This document shows positions 12,501 to 22,727 of a DNA stretch of 64,000 nucleotides, piece after piece. Each line of letters opens with the position of its first letter. The first letter of the stretch is position 1. The position numbers and the translations under genes are program-made. Origin of the DNA: Polytrichum commune (Eukaryota; Streptophyta; Polytrichopsida; Polytrichales; Polytrichaceae); the NCBI GenBank assembly GCA_950295325.1, contig OX485805.1, forward strand, positions 10,108,501-10,172,500, read 5' to 3'. The notes under the pieces are model-generated. The model saw only the letters and a program-made list of their open reading frames with translations. It did not search any database and had not been told where the DNA came from.

Positions 12501-13937
12501 AAAGGAGATTGATGTCCTCATCAATGCCTACGCTTCATTTTATTGGAATCCTTAGCCTTAGTTTCTTCAAAGTGCTTCACCAATTCATTGGTGTTCACCA
12601 TGTCTCTTGCCGCCACCCAAGCGGTTTCTTTCTCATGGTATCCTCACCATTTCACCAATGACTCCTTTGTACATTTTCTTTCATTTTCACTTGGACTTCC
12701 TACACTTGAGGATGCCCTCCTACCTCATGTTCCAAATGACCTCCACAAGGTCGGGACATGGCCTAATCACTTGCTTGTGATCGGGCCACAAGGTGTCGTC
12801 CTAAAATGACTTTCGTAATGAGACATGAAATGTTGGATGCACTTTGATCTCGGGCGGTAATTCCAACTTATACATGTCCTTGAACACTTGTTCCACCATG
12901 GAAAACGAAGCTCCAATTTTGGACATGAACTTTTGAGTGAGGCCTTCCGGCTAAGTGAAGTTGTTCACATTCAACAACACCTTTTGGCCCACCTCATTCT
13001 CCACTTTGCGTCTTCCGGCATTGACTTGCATTCTGTAGCACCTTCGGGCTTTCTCCACCAACAACTTGGTCATCTCCAAGACTTGTTCACGCTTCTTAGC
13101 CAAGTCCTCACCATCTTGGTTGAACTCTAGTGTTGAATGTGCCCCCTCGAGAGCTAGGTTAATAGGTTGGAGCGCATCCACTCCATAAGCCACCACGAAA
13201 GACCACCCATTGGTTGTCAAGTGCGTGGCTACATTGCAATTACACTCCGCTCGACCCACATAGTCCGCCCAATCTCCTTGGTCCGCCCCCACCAAGTTCC
13301 TCAAGTATTGCTTCAAGACTCCATTCACATGCTCCGCTTTCCCATTCATTTGGGAATGCAAGGCCGTGCTAAACCTTAGTTTCATTCCGACCTCCTTAGA
13401 GAAATGCATTGAAAATGCACTTGTGAACTTTGGATCTTGATCCCACACAATCACTCTTGGCAACCCGTGGTGCCTCAACCATCCTTTGAGAAAAGGCTAT
13501 GCGGTCTCCAACGCGGTGGCGGTTCCCACAATCGGCACCATGTGTGCCAACTTGGCAAACCGCTCTACCATCAACAAGATGGCATCATACCCATGTGACT
13601 CCGGCAAACTTGTGATCAAGTCCATGCACATACTATGCCATGGCGCCAACGGGATAGGCAACGGTTGCAAGAAACCGCCTTGCTTTTGGTAAGAGGCTCG
13701 GTTCACTTGGCACTTTATTCACGCCTTCACAAAGTGGGTTATATCCTCCTTTATGCACCGCCAATGGTACCTCCATGACACCATTCTATGGCGGTTTTTT
13801 CTTTTTCCTCTATGGCCGGCAATAGGACTATCACATTTTTCCTTCAAAACCGATAGCCTCAACTTGCCTTGAGGCACATACACCCGACTTTGCTTACACT
13901 TGTACAATCCGTCCACCAACTTAACATCTTTGAGCAC
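12500..13937 (-). pseudogene. Element C: chromodomain/integrase remnants
   Basis: Broken minus-strand frames match the 3' part of the polyprotein of A. 12951-13478 covers the region after the second integrase Asp (VIVWDQDPKF) through the post-integrase linker. 13497-13706 covers the first catalytic Asp neighbourhood (MDLITSLPES), and 13719-13937 the HHCC side. The second catalytic motif has VIVWD where A has VIVSD. Stops and frame changes separate the blocks, and the chromodomain end (about 12500-12950) is badly eroded. It cannot encode a functional integrase. Confidence 0.8.
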
Positions 13938-14079
13938 CTTGCTCTTGCGAAGCTCACCTAAAAGCTTTTGTGCCTCGGGGTAGTTAATTTACCCCTCCCG
14001 TATCTTGCATCACAAGTTTCCTTTGCCGGCACACATTAGCCACAAGGTTTGGATGGTTCTCATTGCTTGGAAGTTCTTT

Positions 14080-14790
14080 GTCATGAGTTGGTTGTCTTCT
14101 TTGACAACCATCGAGCCTCAAGCCCCCATATGCAAAGGCCATCCATCTTACATTAACAATCCATCATTGGCAAAGTTACTCGCCCCCGTATGCACCTCAA
14201 AAGGTTTGTCAAACTCCATGAACTTGAGCACGGGCGGTGAAGAGAACTTGCTCTTAAGCTCCCCAAAGACTTGGTGACAAGGCTAGTCCCACTCTTGGGA
14301 TAGCCATTTCTTTCACAAGTCGGACAACCATCGAGCTTCATGCTCCCATATGCAATGGCCATCTTTTTTTTTTACATCAACATCCGCCAATGATAAAGTC
14401 ACTCGCCCCTGTATGCACCTCAAAAGGTATGTCAAACTCCGCAAACTTGAGCACGGGCGGCGAAGAGAACTTCGTCTTAAGCTCCTCAATGGTTTGGTGG
14501 CACGGCTCATCCCACTCTTGGGATAGCCATTTCTTGCACAAGCCGGACAAGGTTCGACAACCATGGAGCTTAATGCTCTCATAAGCAATGGTCATCCATC
14601 TTGGATCAACATCCGCCAATGATAAAGTCCTTCGTCTCCATGTGCACCTCAAAATGCTTATGAAAACCCGGAAACTTAACCACATCTTGTGAAGGGAACT
14701 TGCTCTTGAGCTTCCCAAGGGCTTGGTGACAAGGCTCGTCCCACTCTTGGAATAGCCATTTCCTCCATAAGTCGAGTAAGGTCCTAGCAA
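14080..14790 (-). repeat. Element C: tandem amplification of RNase H-derived segment
   Basis: Three imperfect direct copies, 220-235 bp apart (CAACCATCGAG-type anchors at 14105, 14325 and 14558), derive from one segment that is single copy in A (about 4250-4500). Each copy is frame-broken. The same amplification exists in G and H. Confidence 0.8.
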
Positions 14791-14799
14791 CCTTAAAAC

Positions 14800-15480
14800 A
14801 AATCTAGAATGAAGTGGTGGTAGTAGTTGGCTAGGCCAACCAATGACCTAAGTTTTTTTTTTTTTTTGAGTCAAGGGCCAATTCTCCTCTTGGATTGCCT
14901 TGAAATTCTTCATGTTTGTCCACCAACTTCCTTTGTCACCACATGCCTCAAGAACTCAATTTCTTCTTGAGCAAAGTTGCAATTCACTTCTTGGCGGTAA
15001 CATTTTGAGCAACACATTGGTGAATACATCCTTGTATCTCACCAACATCCCACCAATGTTGTTTGGGGGAGGCCCATCTTTCCTAGCCTCCCCATGAGTT
15101 CCTTGGAGTTGCTTCAATTGAACCACGACCATTATGTTTACCAGATTTCATTTGGTCCATTAAGACCAAATTCAACTTGGGTCCTCCTACCATAGGAGTC
15201 CTTGTCAATTTGAACCTCAATTCTTTGCCATTATGACACATCATAATGCACGGCAAGCACACCGGTTTGCGCCTCACATCTATCATGTGAGTTTCAAAGA
15301 AGGCGGCCTTCACAATGACATGCATTTCATCTATTTCACATGGTGTGAAATTTTGACAAAATTCCAATGTCCCACATTGAAAGGTTACATGCATCGCGAC
15401 CTCCTTTGTCTCATGCGGTTCGCCCTTTCCAAACCGCACCTTGGTGGGCTTCACCACTCTACCAATCGGCAAATCCCAAC
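14800..15480 (-). pseudogene. Element C: RT-deleted pol and protease remnant
   Basis: The flank that in A precedes the RT core (GAACTCAATTTC..GAGCAAA, A about 4650-4680) joins directly to sequence matching A near 5285 (TTGGCGGTAAC). The junction is near 14979, so roughly 600 bp containing most of the RT palm with its YIDD motif is gone. The fragment at 15083-15472 resembles the protease-to-RT spacer, with MPIGRVVKPTKVRFGKGEPH matching the sequence after the protease active site in A. A poly-T run lies at about 14855-14870. The same junction occurs in G and H. Confidence 0.8.
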
Positions 15481-15607
15481 TCCCTTGTGAGCTTTGGGGT
15501 CATCAAAGAATGCCTTAACTCTTTGTCAACCCATGAGACAAGCCTCCCATTCATTTGAGCCTCAAGGTACAAAATACTTGGCCTCGGCTTAAGGCTACTA
15601 GCCTTGG

Positions 15608-15930
15608 CCACAAAGCCATCGTCTTACATTTGGTCCTTGCCAACTTGGCTTGGCTTGGTCCGCAAAGCCAACTTTAAACATTTCGTCCGCGGGACAAATT
15701 GGTTTGGTGCCACAAAACCAATTTCTAATAATTTGTCCGCAAAACAAACATGTTTTGCCTTGGTAGCACAAAGCCACCTTCCCACACTCCGTCCGCGGCA
15801 CGAACATGAATTGCCTTGGTAGGACAAACCCACCTCCCAACATTCCGTCCGCGGCACAAGTATGATTTGCTTTGGCAGCATAAAGCCACCTTTCAACATT
15901 CCGTCCGCGGCACCAACATGTTTTGCCTAA
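15608..15930 (-). repeat. Element C: tandem 48-58-bp units from the Gag/protease linker
   Basis: Six imperfect units with anchors near 15612, 15663, 15710, 15770, 15825 and 15881 (AAAGCCAC..CCGTCCGCGGCAC). In A the corresponding segment, just downstream of the CCHC knuckle (coding [11 protein letters not shown]), occurs once. It is amplified identically in G and H. Confidence 0.8.
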
Positions 15931-16560
15931 GTAAAATGGACCAAACAATTTGCACTCATTTCTTTGGGACCTACTTTGGCTAAAGCCACTTGTGGTGATG
16001 CGCCGTCGAACTTCTCTTTGGGACCATTGGCTTCAATGCTCTTGCAAACTTGATGGTCCCCACCGTGTCCTCAAGAAGCCTTGGGGACTTAAACAAGGCA
16101 TCCACCACCCGCTTTTAAAACCCCACCTAAAACGATGCATTTCTTAGAAAACTCGTCCGTTTTAGGTGTATCCTTCATTTGTGCGTTTGAATAGCGCACA
16201 TAGGCCTTAAGAGGCCCCAGGTGCCTCATTAGCACCAAATTCATTCCAACATCAATACCTTCCAAGCATTTCGAATTGGAATTTCAATCCAACATTAATG
16301 CCCTCCAAGGTTTTGGGTGCTTTCGGTATTCTAGGCCCCAAATGTTTTTTGAGGTTTGCGGGAGCCCTTTTCAAAGCACTCCTCCATTTTCCTTACCAAA
16401 TCCACCCTCATGCCCACCATTGTCATTTGAACCAATGGTATGGTCAAATTCCACTTGCACATGATCCTTGTTCCAATTTGGGCCTCACAACCTTTTGGAA
16501 ACCCCGGGCTCACCATCATAACCCGCATTTTTGATAGCCATGTTTCCCTCAAAGTGCGAG
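15931..16560 (-). pseudogene. Element C: eroded gag remnant and leader
   Basis: Scattered matches to Gag of A with an internal deletion. Sequence matching A near 6430 (CACCAAATTCATTCC) is followed immediately by sequence matching A near 6860 (CATCAATACCTTCCAAGC). The start-codon context (GATAGCCATGTTTCCCTC, minus-strand ATG) is still recognisable near 16540. No intact Gag can be made. Confidence 0.7.
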
Positions 16561-16592
16561 CTCAAAACTTGGAACCCTGCTCTGATACCAAG

Positions 16593-17567
16593 TGTCGCAA
16601 CCCTTGCTAGCCCCCCCTTGACAATCTTGCCAATTTTCAATTCTAGCAAAGGTTACGAGCGCTAACCATTCGCATTCCGCCATGCTAATGGTTAGCTCCT
16701 CTTACCCCGGACCATATAGTTCATAGGAGGGAACCAACCCTCCTACTTTGCTTTCGGGACTCACCCCTTAATCGGTAACCCATTTCCCCAATGTGAACTT
16801 CCATCCATGGAAGTCCAATCCTATGTTGATCACCGCATTGCCGGAGCAACACTACAACAACCCGAACCATACTAGGCAACTATGGCCTCACAATGGGCCA
16901 ATGCCCATGGAGGCCTTGCCGTTCGGCCTCGGGTGGGTGAGGCCACACCACCTCACCCATATAAGCCTCTAGGACTTCACGCGGGGCCCCTACCCCACCG
17001 TCAACCAACCTCTTGTCTCTCTACCAAGAGTTGGGGCCAAGTGGACATTTTCCTTTAGCTGCTGGGCCTAGAACCCACTAGCAGCTTCAGACCATCATAA
17101 CTTCCTTGTATGATGTCTGATCATAACAACCAACCACTCCATCTTCATCTACGCTTCACGTAGATGCCGATGGACTCCTCACTTGCCCCATTCGGACAAG
17201 TATTGAGGACGTTATGCCTGTTTGAACCTTGGCAGTCCCGGGAATCACTCCCAGGCACTGCTGTACCAGGGCGCTGTCCCGGGACAGCGCCCCACTCAAA
17301 TGGCCATAACTCCTAGCTCACACCTCCGATTGAGGTGTTCTTGAGCATTCTAGAATCACCACGCCATGCGCTACGCATAGCTCATGGCCTTACCCTTGTG
17401 CCTCCTAGTCTCCGTGGGTGGGAGGCGTTCCCAACGCCCGGGGCCCTCACCCACACTAGGATCACTTGGGCCCTCTCACCAACGGCGCCACAAGTCCCGG
17501 GTGTCACTCCGGGGTCCCCCTTGTGCCCATGGTGTTTCGGGCACTCCTCATGGAGAGGTGCGCGACA
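16593..17567 (-). repeat. Element C 5' LTR
   Basis: A 975-bp LTR matching 10732-11706 where compared, with the initiator tRNA-Met PBS two bp away at 16579-16590. It is followed by TSD copy GGTAC at 17568-17572. Confidence 0.92.
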
Positions 17568-17572
17568 GGTAC

Positions 17573-18167
17573 CTCCCAAATAACATTTGGGCCCCCTCAC
17601 AACAGAACAACGACAAGAATTGCACTCCGTAAGCCTTCGACAGAATTCACGGAATCCGACCTATCCAAGTCGAAGCCAGAACCCAACATAGTTTTGGTAG
17701 ACTTAGCCAACCAAACATTGGGCACTAAGACCCATCTAGGCCCAGTAAAGGACATGGGTCCTGGTCTCTATGGCTGGGAGGACACAGGTGAGTTCACAGC
17801 ATGGATGGAACTCAACCCGGAAGAAATTCCCAACCACACCCAGGTATATGCGATCACCGCCACCGAGGACACGTCACGTGGACACACCGGATTCGCGCTC
17901 ATAGCCGATGACCTACCGCTTGAGTCAATTTATTCCTTTGAGATTGATGGCACGCAACCTATAGGCCTAGAGGACCTCGTGCTCGAAGAAGATATTGTTC
18001 CATCCTTGCATTTCAAGAACACCTCTACCGGAATTCAGGTAGGCCATGATTTCGCGTCATATCCTTCGGTGCCAAACGATTGGTATAAAGGTCCAACCAA
18101 CCAAATGCCGTTTGCCCTTGTATACGGGTGTGGTACTTTTGGGCCACCCCCTTTCGAGGGAGCCTAA
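17573..18167 (+). pseudogene. Element B Gag-protease ORF, segment 3 (C-terminal end)
   Basis: The B frame resumes at 17573 in exact phase with 10731. It first reads SQITFGPPHNRTT, a natural continuation after the protease GRDWL region. About 190 codons follow, with an acidic, extended region I do not recognise (YGWEDTGEFTAWMELNPEE), ending at a TAA at 18165-18167. With 260-701 and 8108-10731 the total is about 1220 codons. No RT, RNase H or integrase signature follows. B is thus either a non-autonomous Gag-Pro-only element or a gene derived from one. Confidence 0.8.
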
Positions 18168-19339
18168 AAGTATCACACAAGCCCTTCGGTGAAGGTGGCC
18201 TGCATTTGCAGGCGCCCAAGCCGAACCCGGATGATAGGTGTATAACGTGAGTAGTTAGATTTTTAAGGGAGATTAAATATGCGTCGTAGTACCTCCGGAG
18301 GTTAGGCCTTAGTTTTTTACTAGTGTGGCTTTAAACTCCACTAACCAATTTCATATCTAGTTCTAACCTTAACCTACAACCTATTCTACGCGCAGACGCA
18401 CCAGCCTTGAAACCAAGGCAATCCTAATTTGTGAATTGGGATGGTTCTGATACACCCAACCGGGTGTGACTCATACCACCCTAACTCAACGAACGGAATA
18501 ACGACAATTTGATGGACCATTCAATTCTTCCTATTTCTTTATTTAGTTCTATTTAGTTTTCTAAGCGGGGGAACTTGGCCTAAGTCCCACCCTTCATACA
18601 AATTCCTTCTTAATTACTTACTTTTGTTTGCACGTCCTAACTTACTACATTAACATATTAGGCATCACCCCTTACCTCGGGTCTCTTGCCAACAAGGGTT
18701 TACGATTTATTTTATATGTTTTGATTGTTAAATGTGTTTACACTGGATAGACCACGAAATGCAACTCAATGGGACCAGGGTGACGGGCGACCTGTAGGTT
18801 CAACCTGTTGCGCAATCTTCATAAATTGGGGCCATTACTCCCAATCTATGGGGCCAACAACATAATAGTGGATTCGCGGGTCATTAACCCCACCTTTCCA
18901 CCAACAACATTCAGAGTGGTCGTGTCGGTGATTAATCCGACTTACCACACACGAAACTTGCTAATAAATGAAGCTACTACCACAAAACATACCAAGGGCC
19001 CCGAAAACAATGGAATTGGGTACTCCCTTGGCGGTCAAGTGGTCAAGCCACTTGACCTTACGAGATAGGTGAGTGGGTTTAGAGATGCGTACCTTAGCCG
19101 TGCTCCCTCCAATCCTAAATGGAAGGCTTAAGGTTAGTTAATTTACCTCAATTTTCCTCGGTTGATTTGGGCTTGATGTAGGCCGAGCCGCTACCTCCTT
19201 CCTTGCTCCACTTTCCGAGCGTCGACCTTGCCTCCTTCTTTGTAACTAGTTTGGTAGTAAGCGTACCTTAGTTAACAATTAAAATATAAAGTGTTATTCT
19301 GCCCTGTAATTTAATCCTAAGCATAATATTTATACTTAG
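18168..19339. other. Non-coding region downstream of the B ORF
   Basis: AT-rich sequence with no convincing ORF. A purine run AAGCGGGGGAA lies near 18565-18577 and could be a polypurine tract of B, but without the B 5' LTR in the window no LTR boundary can be drawn. The short ORF 18808-19068 has no recognisable features. Confidence 0.4.
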
Positions 19340-20130
19340 TGCACCAAATTATCTTTCCAATGATCTAAAAATCACTCTAATCGGATAAGAAATGCAAAAG
19401 TTATGAGGGTTGGAAGTGTGAGGTCGATTCAACCGACCCTTCCAACCCACCTATCTACCTTCTAACTTCAAAAATTCATAGCACATTCCTTACTACTTGG
19501 ATCTAGGCTTTCCTTATACCATTGGAAAGCTATGAACAAGCTCTAACTAGAAAAAATTATGACATCAGCAGGTTAAGCTAATAGAAATTCAGCGGACTCC
19601 TTGTAACACAGCAGTCAATCAAGAAGGCTTAAACTATGTATCTCGCCTTCAACCATTCATATCTAATTCAAATCTTAGTCAAATCAAACGTTCTATATGA
19701 CCCTGGAGAGATATTAAAAATATGTATTTGATAAAAATATGTGATTAGAAAGGTAAGCCGAAGTGAACCCAGCAGGTCCTCTGTAATGCAGCAGTCAACC
19801 AAAAGTTCTCAAACTATGTGTCCCATCTTGCACAATTCATATCTAATTCAAATCATGCTCAAATCAAATGTTCTAAGCCATTTTGGAAAGCTACACAAAA
19901 GTTCTACTTGGGAAAAATATAATTTCTTGGAATTAAAATTCCTATTGGGCTCGCAGGTCTGATCCAGCAGCCGCTACCCACAAGACCGCCCAGTTTTTCT
20001 ACTCCATCTTTGAAAATCCATAACTAATTGTCATCTCAACCAAATCACAAATGGGAAACGGCTATGGATAGCTATATGAAATCTCTCTAAGAGAAAAATG
20101 ATAAGTATCTTGTTCTAGCTTTTGAACTAA
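19340..20130. repeat. Degenerate tandem repeat, about 187-bp period
   Basis: About four diverged units share ATTCATATCTAATTCAAATC (best copies near 19660 and 19846), followed by AAATCAAA.GTTCTA, GGAAAGCTA and CAGCAG..GTAA(C/T)(A/G)CAGCAGTCAA blocks. No coding capacity. Such internal repeats are common in long LTRs and untranslated regions of plant elements. Confidence 0.6.
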
Positions 20131-20869
20131 GCCTTCAGGGCATTGGCAGATGAGGTCTATAATGCCTCTACTCAAAACTCTACCATCCAACCTACCTCTA
20201 CAAAAGAAGGAATAATTTTGTTGGTGTGTTAATAAACACACAACCTAACTAGGAGAGAGAGAGTAGAGGAGGTTCTCAAGCCTTTCTTTTAGACCATTGA
20301 GAATACATGCTAAAGGATTTTTTCCTAACTACATTGAAGCAGGGCTTCGCCCAAAAACTAGAGAAAGAGAGAGAGCTACAAGGTGGAAGGAGGGGTTTTT
20401 AAACCCTCTCACAAAAGGGTTGGACCCCTCCTCCACCGGATCCATTTTTCAAACCCTTTCCCGAAATTTTGGCTCGGGGGTTTTCCCGGTTGAGGTTGCC
20501 ACCCTCTCGCCGAGGTGGCTCCGACGGGGAACCTAGAAATCTTTCTAATTTTTCGCCATCGAGTTGGCAAGGGGGCAAGTGGGCAAGTAGCCCCCTTGCT
20601 CTCTTTCTTTTTTGTCTTCAAAATTCTTCACGCCGATTTTATCTTCTTACGTAAAACACCTCCAATAGTCTTGTGTGCCTCACACTAACTAATAAACTAA
20701 CACTTGCTTAGCTAGCATCTACTAACATTTGCTTAATAGCTAGCATCTACTAATATTTGCTTAGCTAGTTGTTTTTACTAGCTAGCACATTTTTTCTACT
20801 TTGCTATCTTCTAGCACTACTTAGTTTCATTTTGACCTGACTAACAAAATTTGGCAAGATTGCTATCCG
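20131..20869. other. Non-coding, GA-rich then AT-rich spacer
   Basis: Contains short GA-rich runs (20249-20270, 20360-20375) and a short tandem (CTAGCATCTACTAA.ATTTGCTTA, about 20700-20770). No gene seen. It abuts truncated element E1. Confidence 0.4.
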
Positions 20870-21642
20870 GATTGGTGGTACGGATCGCCCAGTTAGCTCA
20901 GATTGAGTAGAATCCAAGGTAGAGGTAGCCGGACAAATCCGTCGGACGGAGAAGGAGAGGTCCGGATCAGTAAGGATTCCGGATTGGAGGCCACCTCCGG
21001 GGTGCAGTAGGAAGAGATCCTCATTGTTTCGGGTGTTTGGGTAACATCCCGGTGAGACAGCCGTGGGGGAGATTAGGCCAAGGTCCGGAAAGGATTCGGA
21101 CTTAATTGATCTTCCGAAGAGGTATCATCACTGGTGGACGGGGCAATCCGAAAAGTGGTACGGGTCACCCACTCATCCCGTCGAGTCAGATCTCCGGTCG
21201 GAATCCGGACTCCTCTGGTCACTATAGTCCCAAGAAACAACCCGGATCTCTCTGTGTGACCTGCCAAGACGGATCTGATCAATCCGGATTGATTGTGAGG
21301 GAGTTTCCGGATTGCAACCTTATCAAGGACATCTTCACCGGAAGAAACCACCTATTCTAGAGGGTAGACGTAGAGGGGTGGGTAAGCATTATAATTAGGA
21401 CCTAGAAATATCATCCGGAAAGGCACACTCCGGGAAAAGGCTAAGAGTGTCCCCAAAAACCAAAAGTCCAGAAACTAGGGTCTTCGGAAATTTGGCTAAG
21501 GAAGAGGAAATAAGCAGGCACGGAGAGTTTAAGACCTCCTACACTTCACAGAATCCCTGGACGATACTAGGGTCATCCGGACAACCCGGATTAGGCACTT
21601 AAAACCGCCAATCCGGATATTTTGGTGTTCGCGTGTTCCCAC
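20870..21642 (+). mobile_element. Element E1: 5'-truncated copy of the TGTGGGA/TCCCACA family
   Basis: Homologous to the right-hand parts of E2 (about 23685-24460) and E3 (about 44460-45247), starting abruptly at CTATCCGGATT near 20870 and ending in the shared GTTCGCGTGTTCCCACA. The left terminus is missing, so no TSD can be checked. It is rich in TCCGGA motifs. It lies inside what should be the first intron, or the lost 3' part, of gene F. Confidence 0.75.
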
Positions 21643-21711
21643 AGAAATCCTGCAAATGAAGTAAATAACACACGTTAGACAACACGTCATGAAACAATAA
21701 ATGCATCAGCA

Positions 21712-21904
21712 GTTTGGGTCGGTCGACCCAAACTAAAAACCTGGCGAAGACAATAAAAGAATACAAGAGTTTGGGTCGATCGACCCAAACTATAAGCCTG
21801 ACAAAGACAATAAAAGAATACAAGAGTTTGGGTCGAACGACCCAAACTATAAGCCTGACGAAGACAATGAAAGAATACAAGAGTTTGGGTCGAACGACCG
21901 AAAC
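21712..21904. repeat. 57-bp tandem array carrying a GGGTCGANCGACCC palindrome
   Basis: Four units start at 21712, 21769, 21826 and 21883 (exact 57-bp steps). Each opens with a 22-bp palindromic block GTTTGGGTCG..CGACCCAAAC. The copy at 21769-21790 is a perfect palindrome; the others differ at the centre or by one base in the last. The array sits in the putative first intron of gene F, immediately after its splice donor. Related palindromes lie at 32057-32078, 32134-32155 and about 32414-32437. Confidence 0.88.
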
Positions 21905-21912
21905 TTGCTCAC

Positions 21913-22722
21913 CTCCCATTTCGGGTTCTTGTCTTTCGCATTCTCCCTTTCCTTGGGAGGCCTTCCATAAAACTCCCACACCTCCCTCGAGGCCATGATA
22001 TTCCTAATCCATGATGCCTGATATGCCCTCTTCTTGTTCCCCATATTGAAGAAGCGGGAGATGTCGGTAAGAACAGTCTCGTTGTCACACCAGACCACCA
22101 ATGCCTTCCACACCTTGAGCTTCTCCTTCTGTTTGTGGGGGTCGTCCCATTCAATCATCAGCTGAATTTTTTTGGAGGCCTCCACACTGTGCTGGCCGTC
22201 AATCAGCCAGAAATCTCCCTTTGAAATTGCCGGCCACATATCAGGCGTCGGCATTTTTTTTAGGCCTTGGGGCATGACCACAATCGTCTGCCTGTCATCT
22301 TTGAACTGACCGCCCAATATTTGAGCGACCATCCAGTCAACGTAGGCGTCCTCCTTGGCTCGGACACACTTTTCTGGTGGCGCAAGGTGGCACTGGGCGA
22401 TGTTAACGTCGAACTTGAAGTCCCTGCCCATAAAGAAGCAGTGGATGCATTTTGTTTCGAAGTTGTCGTTGATCTTTTGTATTTCCCCTGCATCCACCTG
22501 TTGGCCAGGCTTCGGCATCCGCAACTCTGGTGAAGCTAGCTCATCAGTCATCACTGATGACTCTCTTCCCCTCTTGGACGGTGTCGTCTGCCGACTTGCG
22601 GACGGCGTTGGCGTAGAGTTGTCAGCCGGCGTCGAGGTAGTACTCGTCCTTCGAGAGTCTGCAGGCACCGGCCGCGGCTTTCTCACAGTTTGGGGTCTTG
22701 AGGACCCTGCGCCTTCTTCTGT
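21913..22722 (-). pseudogene. Gene F, 3' part of exon: DGQH-box (ParB-like) domain protein
   Basis: The minus-strand coding segment continues in frame from 24461 once E2 is set aside. It starts with a Ser/Thr/Pro-rich linker followed by a basic stretch, then a folded region with FWLIDGQHSVEASKKI near the middle. That resembles the DGQHR/DGNHR box of ParB/sulfiredoxin-like domains, although the Arg after His is Ser here. A second half (VLTDISRFFNMGNKK) has the look of a helical follow-on. The exon ends at 21913 with donor GTGAGC at 21912-21907. Downstream exons are not found, as E1 and B sequence follow. I infer a ParB-like fold from the motif only; function is unknown. It is a pseudogene fragment because of the E2 and G insertions and an upstream frameshift. 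Confidence 0.65.
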
Positions 22723-22727
22723 CGTGG

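Larger units (their letters stand above)
10732..17567 (-). mobile_element. Element C: defective chromovirus with matching LTRs
   Basis: This 6836-bp element has TSD GGTAC (10727-10731 and 17568-17572). Its LTRs are both 975 bp (10732-11706, 16593-17567) and showed no difference where compared at offset 5861. The PBS is at 16579-16590 and the purine tract at 11707-11719. The interior is clearly related to the polyprotein of A on the minus strand but broken by stops, frameshifts and deletions. Matching LTRs with a ruined interior mean it was copied recently by proteins made elsewhere. It is inserted in the Gag-Pro ORF of B. Confidence 0.93.

Noticed and set aside
20849-20870. Short match (TTGGCAAGATTG) to the chromovirus LTR edge next to E1
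   Set aside because: Only about 12-15 bases with no LTR around it; likely coincidence.
21712-21904. CRISPR-like array (regular 57-bp spacing with palindromic repeats)
   Set aside because: Units are near-identical throughout with no variable spacers; a simple tandem array in eukaryotic intron sequence.
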